64,000 nt of DNA, taken from Methylobacterium sp. Leaf125 (lineage in GTDB: Bacteria; Pseudomonadota; Alphaproteobacteria; Rhizobiales; Beijerinckiaceae). The stretch spans positions 100,052 through 164,051 of the forward strand of contig NZ_LMNU01000001.1 of NCBI RefSeq assembly GCF_001423085.1, in the 5' to 3' direction. A model generated the notes under the pieces. It was not told the DNA's origin, did not search any database, and worked only from the letters and a program-made list of their open reading frames with translations. Below are positions 1-7,970 of the stretch, in pieces. A program made the position numbers and the translations under genes. Position 1 is the first letter of the stretch, and each line of letters opens with the position of its first letter.

Positions 1-144
1 GTGGTCGCGGATCACGCGGGGGCCGAGCTCGGCCATCCGCTCGGCGACGCCGACCCGGGCCTGGAGGGCGGTCTCGCCCGCGTGCCAGGGCGGGGCGGGA
101 CGGATTTCCGTGGGCGAGCGGGAGGGGACGTCGGTGGGAGACAT
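1..144 (-). CDS. Pyridoxamine 5'-phosphate oxidase family protein, N-terminal part
   Basis: Only the first 48 codons are in the window; the gene runs off the left edge. The ATG at 144-142 has an AGGAGA ribosome-binding site a few bases upstream. The peptide reads MSPTDVPSRSPTEIRPAPPW, then HAGETALQARVGVAERM and a GPRVIRDH segment. As I recall the family, this matches the N-terminus of flavin-binding pyridoxamine-phosphate-oxidase-like proteins, which open with a PWHxGE-LQ-R-GVAERM stretch before the split-barrel FMN domain. The FMN domain itself lies outside the window, so function is inferred from the leader alone. It is probably cotranscribed with the glutathione transferase, which ends about 29 bp upstream on the same strand. 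Confidence 0.6.
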   Translation of the reverse strand, partial: MSPTDVPSRSPTEIRPAPPWHAGETALQARVGVAERMAELGPRVIRDH

Positions 145-172
145 GTTTGTTCTCCTGCGGAAAGGGTGAGGG

Positions 173-787
173 TCAGGCGGCGCGCAGCCCTGCCGGCGTC
201 TGGGGGAACGGCACGAAGCCCGGCAGGGCCTCGATGCGGGCGAGCCAGGCGCGGACGGCGCCGTAGGGGGCGAGGTCGACGTTCCCCTCGGGGGCGGCGG
301 CGACGTAGCTGTAGAGCGCCACGTCCGCGACGGTGGGGTGGTCGGCGGCGAGCCAGGACCGCCCGGCGAGCTCGGCCTCGAGACGCCCGAGGATGACGTG
401 GGCCCGGGCGATGACCTCGGCCGCGTCGAAGGCGGCGCCGAACACCGTGATCAGGCGCGCGGCCGCCGGGCCGAAGGCGATGGGGCCGGCCGCCACCGAG
501 AGCCAGTGCTGCACCCGCGCCGCGCCGGCCGCGTCCTCCGGCAGCCAGTCGGTGCGGCCGAGGCGCTTGGCCAGGTAGACCAGGATGGCGTTGGAATCCG
601 GGACGACCGTCTCGCCGTCGACGAGCACCGGCACCTGGCCGAACGGATTCAGCGCGAGGAAGTCCGGCGCCCGGTGCTCGCCCCGGGCGAGGTCGACCTC
701 GACGATGGCGCAGGGCTGGCCGACCAAGGACAGGAACAGGCGGGCCCGGTGGGCGTGGCCGGACAGGGCGACGTGGAACAGCTTCAT
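173..787 (-). CDS. Glutathione S-transferase family protein
   Basis: A 204-residue cytosolic glutathione transferase that would conjugate glutathione to electrophiles. The N-terminal thioredoxin-like domain (about residues 1-80) opens with [20 protein letters not shown], contains the cis-proline segment GQVPVLVDG, and has the glutathione-binding DSNAI motif. The helical C-terminal domain carries the usual [10 protein letters not shown] signature. A longer frame begins at 817, but the ATG at 787 has a GAGGAGA ribosome-binding site and matches the family start, so I chose it. It is divergent from a LysR gene 147 bp away, the classic arrangement of a LysR regulator and its target. The natural substrate cannot be read from sequence. 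Confidence 0.85.
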   Translation of the reverse strand: MKLFHVALSGHAHRARLFLSLVGQPCAIVEVDLARGEHRAPDFLALNPFGQVPVLVDGETVVPDSNAILVYLAKRLGRTDWLPEDAAGAARVQHWLSVAAGPIAFGPAAARLITVFGAAFDAAEVIARAHVILGRLEAELAGRSWLAADHPTVADVALYSYVAAAPEGNVDLAPYGAVRAWLARIEALPGFVPFPQTPAGLRAA

Positions 788-895
788 GGCAGGTCTCCTC
801 GGGGACAGGGGCGGCACCCGAGCCGGGCGCCGGCGTCATCCGCATTCAAGACCATCACCTGCCTGGGCAGAATACGCTTTCCCTGCAAGCCACCG

Positions 896-910
896 TTCCA
901 CAGAATGGAA
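896..910. promoter_or_regulatory. Candidate LysR operator in the gst-lysR divergent region
   Basis: TTCCACAGAATGGAA is a perfect 5-bp inverted repeat with a 5-base spacer and contains the T-N11-A pattern of LysR boxes. It lies between the divergent glutathione transferase and LysR genes, about 25 bp before the LysR start. Placement and symmetry are visible; binding is inferred. Confidence 0.35.
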
Positions 911-934
911 TAATCGGGAGTGGCGGAGGGCGGC

Positions 935-1840
935 ATGGATCGGTGGCAGGCGATGCGGGTCTTCGTCCGCGTGGCGGAGGCTGGGGGCTTCGCCGAAGCG
1001 GCGCGCCAGCTCTCCCTGAGCCCGCCGGCCGTGACCCGGGCGGTAGCGGCCCTCGAAGCGCGGATCGGGGCGCGACTCCTGACCCGGACGACCCGCTCGG
1101 TGAAGCTCACCGAGGCGGGCGCGCGCTACCTGGAGGATTGCCGGCGCCTCCTGGCGGAGATCGCGGAGGCGGAGGCCGCCGCGGCCGGCTCCTACGCGAC
1201 GCCCTCCGGCACCCTGACGGTGACGGCGCCGGTGCAGTTCGGACGCCTCTACGTGCTGCCGGTGCTGACCGAATACTTGGCGCACCACGCCGCCGCCTCG
1301 GCCCAGGCGCTGTTCCTCGACCGCGTCGTCAACATGATCGAGGAGGGGGCCGATGTGGGCGTCCGGATCGGCCCCCTCGCGGATTCCGGCCTCGCGGCGA
1401 TCCGGGTCGGCACCGTGCGCCGGGTACTCTGCGCCGCGCCGGACTACCTCGACCGGCACGGGACTCCCGGGACGGCGCGGGACCTCGCCGACCATGCCGT
1501 GATCGGCTCGGCGAGCCTGGGTTTTGGGAGCCCGGGTTTTGGGAGCCTGGGTTTTGGGAGCGCTGCGTCGCGGCCGCGGCTGACCTGCAACACCATCGAT
1601 TCCGTGCTGGCGGCAGCCCTGGCCGGCCAGGGCCTCGCGCGGCTCCTGTCCTATCAGGTCGCCCCGGCCGTGGCGGAGGGGCGCCTGCGCCTCGTCCTCG
1701 ACGATCCGGAGGCGGCGGCGATGCCGGTCCACGTCGTGAGCCCCGAGGGGCGGCGGGCGCCCGCCAAGGTGCGGGCCTTCATCGATCTCGCGGTGGCGCG
1801 GCTCCGGGCCGACCCGCGGGTCAACCCGGCCCGCGCCTGA
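935..1840 (+). CDS. LysR-family transcriptional regulator
   Basis: A 301-residue LysR-type regulator. The winged helix-turn-helix occupies about residues 2-60 (MDRWQAMRVFVRVAEAGGF, then AARQLSLSPPAVTRAVAALE), followed by a periplasmic-binding-protein-like effector domain from about residue 90 (SGTLTVTAPVQFGRLYVLPVL). The ATG at 935 follows a GGAGGG ribosome-binding site; a GTG at 920 is in frame but less likely. Residues about 194-208 are three copies of a five-residue GFGS(L/P) unit encoded by a 15-bp tandem repeat, which looks like a recent expansion in a surface loop. It is divergent from a glutathione transferase, its likely target. The inducer is unknown. Confidence 0.88.
   Translation: MDRWQAMRVFVRVAEAGGFAEAARQLSLSPPAVTRAVAALEARIGARLLTRTTRSVKLTEAGARYLEDCRRLLAEIAEAEAAAAGSYATPSGTLTVTAPVQFGRLYVLPVLTEYLAHHAAASAQALFLDRVVNMIEEGADVGVRIGPLADSGLAAIRVGTVRRVLCAAPDYLDRHGTPGTARDLADHAVIGSASLGFGSPGFGSLGFGSAASRPRLTCNTIDSVLAAALAGQGLARLLSYQVAPAVAEGRLRLVLDDPEAAAMPVHVVSPEGRRAPAKVRAFIDLAVARLRADPRVNPARA
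1514..1558 (+). repeat. 15-bp tandem repeat, three copies, inside the LysR gene
   Basis: AGCCTGGGTTTTGGG occurs three times head to tail with one substitution (T to C) in the middle copy. Each copy adds five codons (S-L/P-G-F-G), so the frame is kept. The TTTT run is unusual in this GC-rich context. Confidence 0.9.
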
Positions 1841-1880
1841 GAATCCCGCCGGCCGGACCGCCTGCCGAGGAGCCTGGACC

Positions 1881-2774
1881 ATGCGCGACCTGCCCCCCGA
1901 CCTCGCCGCGCATCTCGCCGGCGGGGCGACCACGCTCTGCCATTGCTGGGCCCTGACCCGGCGCGACGGCGCCCGCCTCGGCTTCACCGACCACGACCGC
2001 GACCTCCGCTTCGGCGGCCTGACCTACGCCGCCCGCTCCGGGCTGGAGGCGGCCGAGGCCAGCACCGAGCTCGGCTTCGCCATCGGTGGCGGCGAGGTCG
2101 CCGGCGCGCTCTCGGCGGTCGGGCTCACCGACGCCGACATCGCCGGCGGGCTCTACGACGCCGCCGCGGTGGAGACCTGGCTGGTCGACTGGCACCGGCC
2201 CGAGACGCGCCTGCTCCTGGCGATCGGCACGGTGGGCGAGGTGCGCCGAGCCGGCACCGCCTTCGTGGCCGAGCTGCGCGGGCTGATGGACCAGCTCGAC
2301 GCCGAGCGCGGCCGGACCTACCGCGCCACCTGCGGGGCCGACCTCGGCGATGCCCGCTGCCGCGTGGACCGCACCGACGCCCGGTTCGCCACCACCGGCA
2401 CGGTGCTGGCCGTGCCGGAGCCCGGCCGCCTCGCCGTCGCCCTGACGGGGTCTTTCGCGCACGGGTGGTTCGCCGGGGGGCGCCTCGCCTGGATCGGCGA
2501 CGGCCAGGCCGGACAGGAGGCCGAGATCCGCGACCAAGCCGGCGCGACGGGGACGATCCACCTGGAGCTCTGGCAGGCCCCGCCGCGTCCGGTGGCGCCG
2601 GGCGACCGCTTCCGTCTCACGGCCGGCTGCGACAAGCGCCGCGCCACCTGCCGCGAGAAGTTCGCCAACGTGCCGAATTTCCAGGGTTTCCCGCACCTGC
2701 CGGGCAACGACTTCGTGCTGCGCTCCGCCCCCGGCTCCGGCCCGGGCCTCGACGGCGGCAGCCTGTTCCGGTGA
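1881..2774 (+). CDS. GTA g13-like baseplate hub protein (DUF2163)
   Basis: A 297-residue member of the DUF2163/BR0599 family, equivalent to gene 13 of the Rhodobacter gene transfer agent, a tail hub component. The N-terminus has TTLCHCWALTRRDGARLGFT followed by DHDRDL, and the C-terminal third has the Cys-rich signature CDKRRATCREKF, then NVPNFQGFPHLPGND, both typical of the family. In an intact cluster g12 should lie immediately upstream; here a LysR regulator does. The NlpC/P60 gene follows after 7 bp, as expected for the g13-g14 order. The protein itself looks intact, but the surrounding module is incomplete. Confidence 0.85.
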   Translation: MRDLPPDLAAHLAGGATTLCHCWALTRRDGARLGFTDHDRDLRFGGLTYAARSGLEAAEASTELGFAIGGGEVAGALSAVGLTDADIAGGLYDAAAVETWLVDWHRPETRLLLAIGTVGEVRRAGTAFVAELRGLMDQLDAERGRTYRATCGADLGDARCRVDRTDARFATTGTVLAVPEPGRLAVALTGSFAHGWFAGGRLAWIGDGQAGQEAEIRDQAGATGTIHLELWQAPPRPVAPGDRFRLTAGCDKRRATCREKFANVPNFQGFPHLPGNDFVLRSAPGSGPGLDGGSLFR

Positions 2775-2781
2775 GGCCGCC

Positions 2782-3267
2782 ATGACGTTTGAACCGATGA
2801 CATCCGAGACCATGACATCCGAGACCATGACCCCCGAGACGATCGTCACCCTGGCGCGGACCTGGATCGGCACGCCCTATCGTCACCAGGCCTCCCTGAA
2901 GGGCGTCGGCTGCGACTGCCTCGGGCTGCTGCGCGGGGTCTGGCGCGAGGCCCTCGGCCCGGAGCCCGAGGCGGCCCCGCCCTACGCCGCGTCCTGGGCG
3001 GAATCCGCGCCGCCCGGCCGCGATCCCCTGGCGGAGGCGGCCGGGCGCCACCTCGTGCCCGCCGCGGGTCCGCCGCGGGCCGGCGACGTGCTGCTGTTCC
3101 GCTTCCGCGCCTCCCTGCCGGCCCGGCACTGCGCCCTCGCCACCGGCGCGGGCACGATGATCCACGCCCATGACGGCGCCGCCGTCACGGAAGTGGCCCT
3201 GACGCCCTGGTGGCGCCGCCACCTCGCCCACGCCTTCCGCTTCCCGGGCGTGGGGGGTGGGGCCTAG
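2782..3267 (+). CDS. GTA g14-like NlpC/P60 cell-wall peptidase
   Basis: A 161-residue phage-type cysteine peptidase that would cut peptidoglycan during tail penetration. Residues 21-50 hold the family core TWIGTPYRHQASLKGVGCDC, with Cys46 of the DCLGL motif as the probable nucleophile; a His in PARHCALATG is the probable second catalytic residue. The ATG at 2782 has GAGG six bases upstream. The first 20 residues are mostly MTSET repeats from a 15-bp tandem repeat that adds three further in-frame ATGs, so the true start could be any of four. Its stop codon overlaps the stop of the convergent antitoxin gene. Confidence 0.85.
   Translation: MTFEPMTSETMTSETMTPETIVTLARTWIGTPYRHQASLKGVGCDCLGLLRGVWREALGPEPEAAPPYAASWAESAPPGRDPLAEAAGRHLVPAAGPPRAGDVLLFRFRASLPARHCALATGAGTMIHAHDGAAVTEVALTPWWRRHLAHAFRFPGVGGGA
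2797..2841 (+). repeat. 15-bp tandem repeat, three copies, at the start of the NlpC/P60 gene
   Basis: ATGACATCCGAGACC occurs twice exactly and a third time as ATGACCCCCGAGACG. Each unit starts with ATG and encodes MTxET. The repeat multiplies start codons without changing the peptidase domain. Confidence 0.9.
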
Positions 3268-3638
3268 CCGACGAGGTCGTCGATCGTGGCGGACAGGACC
3301 TCGGCAATCCGGCGCAGCGTGTCCACGGTGCCCTCGCGCTTGCCGGTCTCGATCTGCGACAGGAAGGGCTGGGCGATCCCGGCGGCCTCCGCCAGGGCGC
3401 GGGCCGTGAGGCCGCGGTGCTCGCGCCAGACGCGGATGCGGTTCTCCCCGCCGAGGATGCGGTCCACCATCCCGGAGGGCAGCAACTCCTCCTCGCCGGC
3501 AGCGAGCCGGCGGCGGAACTCCCCGACCGCGAGGCGGTCGGCATTGTCCTCGGCCGCCTCGCTCAGGGCGCGGAAATCGGCCTCCGACAGAACGACCAGG
3601 CGCTCGCCGGCCGGGGTGACGATGGTCTGGGCGTTCAT
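3264..3638 (-). CDS. XRE-family antitoxin of a RelE-type toxin-antitoxin pair
   Basis: A 124-residue protein starting MNAQTIVTPAGERLVVLSEA. The N-terminal half resembles antitoxin dimerisation regions (LVVLSEADFRALSEAAEDN), and the C-terminal half (about residues 70-120) is a Cro/C1-type helix-turn-helix (IRVWREHRGLTARALAEAAG, then FLSQIETGKREGTVDTLRRI). It should neutralise the toxin encoded just upstream on the same strand and repress their promoter. The toxin-first order is that of HigBA-like modules. Longer upstream extension is possible in frame, but ATG 3638 is the first codon giving a recognisable antitoxin. Its stop overlaps that of the NlpC/P60 gene. Confidence 0.82.
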   Translation of the reverse strand: MNAQTIVTPAGERLVVLSEADFRALSEAAEDNADRLAVGEFRRRLAAGEEELLPSGMVDRILGGENRIRVWREHRGLTARALAEAAGIAQPFLSQIETGKREGTVDTLRRIAEVLSATIDDLVG

Positions 3639-3694
3639 GGGTGAGAATCCCTCAGGGGTGGAAATCCGATCCGGCAGTGTCCCATTCGGCAAGG

Positions 3695-3949
3695 TCATTC
3701 GTAGGCGCTGCCCCGAGGGGCGACCCGGATCACGGCGAGGATCTCGCCCTGGTCCGTATAGACGACCCGCCAGTCGCCGACGCGCAGGCGAAAGACTCCC
3801 GGCTCGCCCTTGAGGGCCTTCACGTTGTTGGCCTGGGTGGCCGGATCGGCCGCCAGCAGGGCGATCTTGGCGCAGATCATCGCCGAGACGTTGGCCGGCA
3901 TCCGGCTCAGCGTTTTCAGAGCCGCCTTGCTGTAAGCGATCCGTTTCAC
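3695..3949 (-). CDS. RelE/ParE-family toxin
   Basis: An 84-residue RelE-superfamily toxin, probably an mRNA interferase. The peptide begins (GTG start) VKRIAYSKAALKTLSRMP and ends with the family core FRLRVGDWRVVYTDQGEIL followed by AVIRVAPRGSAYE; the RVG-WRVVY segment and terminal R-x3-Y pattern are typical. No ATG lies near the expected start; GTG at 3949 gives the usual length, and GTG 3958 is an alternative. The antitoxin gene follows after 56 bp. The pair is inverted relative to the GTA genes and lies exactly where g14 and g15 are normally contiguous. Confidence 0.8.
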   Translation of the reverse strand: MKRIAYSKAALKTLSRMPANVSAMICAKIALLAADPATQANNVKALKGEPGVFRLRVGDWRVVYTDQGEILAVIRVAPRGSAYE

Positions 3950-4034
3950 CTCTGACACATAGCATAAAGCTATATCGTCGCAAGGGTGACATCGCCCCGA
4001 CGTCTCAGCCCTCGCCCCGCTATCGGAGCCCGCC

Positions 4035-7000
4035 ATGGCCACGCTGATCCTGCAAACCGCCGGGGCGGCGGCCGGTACGGCGCTGGGGGGCCCGATCGGC
4101 GGGATCATCGGCAGCGCCCTCGGGGCGGCGGCGGGCTCCGGCATCGACGCCGCCCTGTTCGGAGGGCTGGCGGGCGGGCGCACGGTCGAGGGGCCGCGCC
4201 TCTCCGACGTGGCGGGGCTCAGCTCCGGCGAGGGCGATCCCATCCCGCGGGTCTACGGCCGGGCCCGCATCGGCGGCACCCTGATCTGGGCGACCCGGCC
4301 CCTGGAGGTGGCGAGCACCGCCGCCGCCAGCGCGGCCGGCGGCAAGGGCATCGGCGGCGGCAAGGTCAAGCGGACGAGCTACGCCTACTTCGTCGATCTC
4401 GCCATCGGTCTGTGCGAGGGCCCGGTGGCGGGCATCCGGCGGGTCTGGGCGGACGGGCGCGAGCTCGACCTGACCATGGTCACCCTCCGCCTGCATGTCG
4501 GCGACGCGGACCAGGCGCCGGACCCGCTCATCGTCGCCAAGGAGGGAGCGGCGAACGCGCCCGCCTATCGTGGCCTCGCCTACGTGGTGTTCGAGCGCCT
4601 GGCGCTCGCCGCGTTCGGCAACCGGATCCCGCAATTCGCCTTCGAGGTGCTGCGCCCCGTGGCGGGCCTCGCCGGGATGATCCGGGCGGTCTGCCTCATC
4701 CCTGGCTCCACCGAGTTCGGCCTCGACCCGCTGCGCGTCACCGAGGAGGCGGGCTACGGCACGACCCGCCCGGCCAACCGGTTCCAGCTGCAGGCGGGCA
4801 CCGACGTGACCGCCTCCCTCGACGCGCTCCAGGCGCTCTGCCCGCGGCTGGCCCGCGTCTCCGTGGTGACGAGCTGGTTCGGGGACGACCTGCGCGCCGG
4901 GCGCTGCACCCTCGCGCCCCGGGTGGACAACGCCGCCAAGGTGACGAGCGGCGACGTCTGGTCGGTGGCGGGCCTGCGCCGCGACTAGGTGGCGCCCGTC
5001 TCGACCGGCCCCGGGGGCGGCCCGGCCTATGGCGGGACGCCCTCGGATGCGGGCCTGACCCGCCTGGTGGCCGACCTGCACCAGCGCGGCCTCGCGGTGG
5101 TGCTCTACCCCTTCGTGATGATGGACGTGCCGGCGGGCAACGCCCGGCCGGACCCGCGCGACCCGGCCGCCGCCGGCCAGCCGGCCTATCCCTGGCGCGG
5201 GCGCATCACCTGCGACCCCGCCCCCGGGCAGCCGGCGAGCCCGGACGGCAGCGCCGCGGCCGGCGCGCAGGTGGCGGCCTTCCTCGCGCAGTATCGTCCG
5301 TTCGTGCTGCATTACGCGACCCTGGCGGCCGCCTGGGCCGCGGCGGGGAATCCGCTCGCCGGCTTCATCCTCGGCAGCGAGTTCGTCGGCCTCACCCGGG
5401 TGCGGGCGGAGGCGGGCCGCTACCCCGCCGTGGAGGGCTTCCGCAGCCTGGCGACGGCCCTGCGCCAGCGCCTCGGCCCGGACGTCAAGCTCGTCTACGC
5501 CGCCGACTGGACGGAATACGGCGCCGACGTGCGCGACGGCGGTGCCACAGTCCGCTTCCCCCTCGACGCGCTGTTCGCGGACCCGGCCATCGACGCGGTG
5601 GGGATCGACTACTACCCGCCCCTGACCGACTGGCGCGACGGGGACGCCCATGCCGACCTGGCGCTCGCCGATTCGATCTACGACCCGGCCTACCTCAAGG
5701 GCCGGCTCGGGGCCGGCGAGGCCTTCGACTGGTCCTATGCCGGCGAGGCCGACCGGGCGGCGCAGGTCCGCACCCCGATCACCGACGGGCGCTTCGCCAA
5801 GCCCTGGATCTTCCGGGCCAAGGACCTCGTGGGCTGGTGGGCGAACCCGCACGTCGAGCGGGACGATGGTCTCGAGACCGGCGCGACGGCCTGGGTGCCG
5901 CGGGGAAAGCCGATCTGGCTCACCGAGATCGGAGTGCCGGCGGTGGACAAGGGCACCAACGGCCCCAACGTCTTCCCCGACCCGAAATCCGCCGAGAACG
6001 CCCGCCCGCCCGCCTCGCGCGGCAGCCGCGACGACCTGATCCAGGCCCGCGGCCTCGCGGCGATCCTGGGGCGGTTCGACGCCGGCCTGCCCGGCTTCGA
6101 GGCCGCCCACAACCCGGTCTCGCCGGTCTATGGCGGGCCGATGGTGCCGGCGGACGGGATCTTCGTCTGGTGCTGGGACGCCCGGCCCTACCCGGCCTTT
6201 CCCGACTTCGACACCGTTTGGGCCGATGCCGGCAACTGGCCGGTGGGACACTGGATCGGCGGTCGGATCGAGGGGCTGGAGCTCGACCGGCTCGTCGCCG
6301 CGATCCTGGCCGATCTCGGGATCACCGTGCCGGCCGCCATCACCGCCGACGCGACCCTCGACGGCTACGTCATCGACCGGCCGATGTCGGCCCGGGCGGC
6401 CCTGGAGCCCCTGGCGCAGCTCTACGGCCTCGACGTCTCCGCCGCGGCCGGCACGCTGATCGTGCGCGGTCCGCGCCGGGCCGTGCCGCTGCCCCTCGCG
6501 ACGGACGACCTCGTGGTCTTGCGCGACGCGGAGGCGCCCCTGGCCCGGGTCCGGGCCGAGGAGGCGGAGCTGCCGCGCTCCCTGGCGATCGGCTTCACCG
6601 ACGGCGAGACCGCCGAGTACCGCCGGGCGAGCGCCGCCGCGACCCGGCCGACCGGCCGGCGCCGGCGCGAGACCCGGATGGAGGCCGCCGTGGTGACCCG
6701 GCGCGCCTGTGCCGAAGCCCTGGCGGAGGCCGCCCTCGACGCCGCCCTCGCGGCCCGCGACACCGCGCGCTTCACCCTGAGCCCGCGCCGGATCGACCTG
6801 GCGCCGGGCGACCTCCTGGCCCTGCCGGGGGAGCGCCTGCCGCACCGGATCCTGCGCATCGCCGACAGTCCGCGCGGACGCACGATCGAGACGCGGGGCG
6901 TCCCCCTCCAGGGCCGGGCGCCGCGCGCGGGCGAACCGGCCGGATCGCGCCCGCGCCGGGCGGTGCCGGCCCTGGCCGGGCCGCCCTTCGCGGTCGCCCT

Positions 7001-7928
7001 CGACCTGCCGGCCGACCGCGGCACCCCGACCGCCCTGCAGGCGCTGGCGGTGACGGCCGACCCCTGGCCCGGGCCGATGGCGATCTGGCGGGCGGAGGGC
7101 GAGGACGCCCCGCTGGTGCCGCAGGCCTTCGTCGACCACCCCGCCTGCCTCGGCGAGACCCTGGCGATGCTGCCGCCCGGCCCGCTCTGGCGCTTCGACC
7201 GGGTCACGGCCCTCACGGTCCGCCTGCGCCATGCCGGGGACCTCGAGGCCATCGGCGAGGCGGCGGCCCTGGCGGGCGGCAACCTGTTCGCGGTGCGCAG
7301 CGCCGGGGACGGGGCGATCGAGCTGATCGCGGCCGCCGGCGCCACGCTGGTGGGACCGGACACCTACCGGCTCACCGGGCTCCTGCGCGGGCTTGCCGGC
7401 AGCGAGGCGCAGGCGGGGCGCGCGGCCCCGGCCGGCAGCCTGATCGTGCGCCTCGACGGGGCGGTGGTGCCCCTGGTCGAGCGCCTCGACGAGGCCGGCC
7501 GTCCCTTCCGCTACCGCATCGGCCCGGCGGCGCGCGATCCGGCCGATCCGGCCACCGTCGCGCTGCGCGCCACGGCGGGCCTCACCGCCCTCCACCCCTT
7601 GCGCCCCGTCCACCTCCGGGCGCGGCGGGCGCCGGGGGGCGTGCGCCTCGCCTGGATCCGTCGGGCCCGGCGCGACGGCGATTCCTGGGACGCCGTCGAG
7701 GTCCCGCTGGAGGAGCCCGAGGCCTACCGGGTCACGGTCTACGCCGCCGAGGGCCGGCTCCTCCGGACCCTGACCGCAGACCGCGCGGACCTCCTCTACG
7801 CAACGGCGGACGAGGCGGCGGATTTCGGCGCACCCCAGAGTCGCCTCGACGTGGCGGTGGCGCAGGTCGGCGCGGCGGCCGGGCCCGGCCCCGAGACCCG
7901 GGCGCAGGTGCCGGTGGAGCCCGCCTGA
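4035..7928 (+). pseudogene. GTA g15-like TIM-barrel megatron, interrupted by an in-frame amber codon
   Basis: Equivalent of GTA gene 15, the giant tail host-recognition/baseplate protein. Codons 1-317 (MATLILQTAGAAAGTALGGP onward, with the DPIPRVYGRARIGGTLIWAT segment) end at TAG 4986-4988, and the same frame continues without shift for 979 codons to 7928. Read through, the product is about 1297 residues, close to the usual length near 1300. The downstream part has the GTA TIM barrel (GGTPSDAGLTRLVADL, then LYPFVMMDVPAGN, and WTEYG with DAVGIDYYPPLTDW), followed by the phage-tail-3 and C-terminal beta domains. A GTG directly follows the TAG, so internal restart on the TIM-barrel part is possible. 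A single substitution explains the stop; sequencing error or amber suppression are alternatives. Confidence 0.85.
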
Positions 7929-7970
7929 TCCCGCGATTCCCCCCAGTCCCGAGAAGCCCGGAGCCGGACG

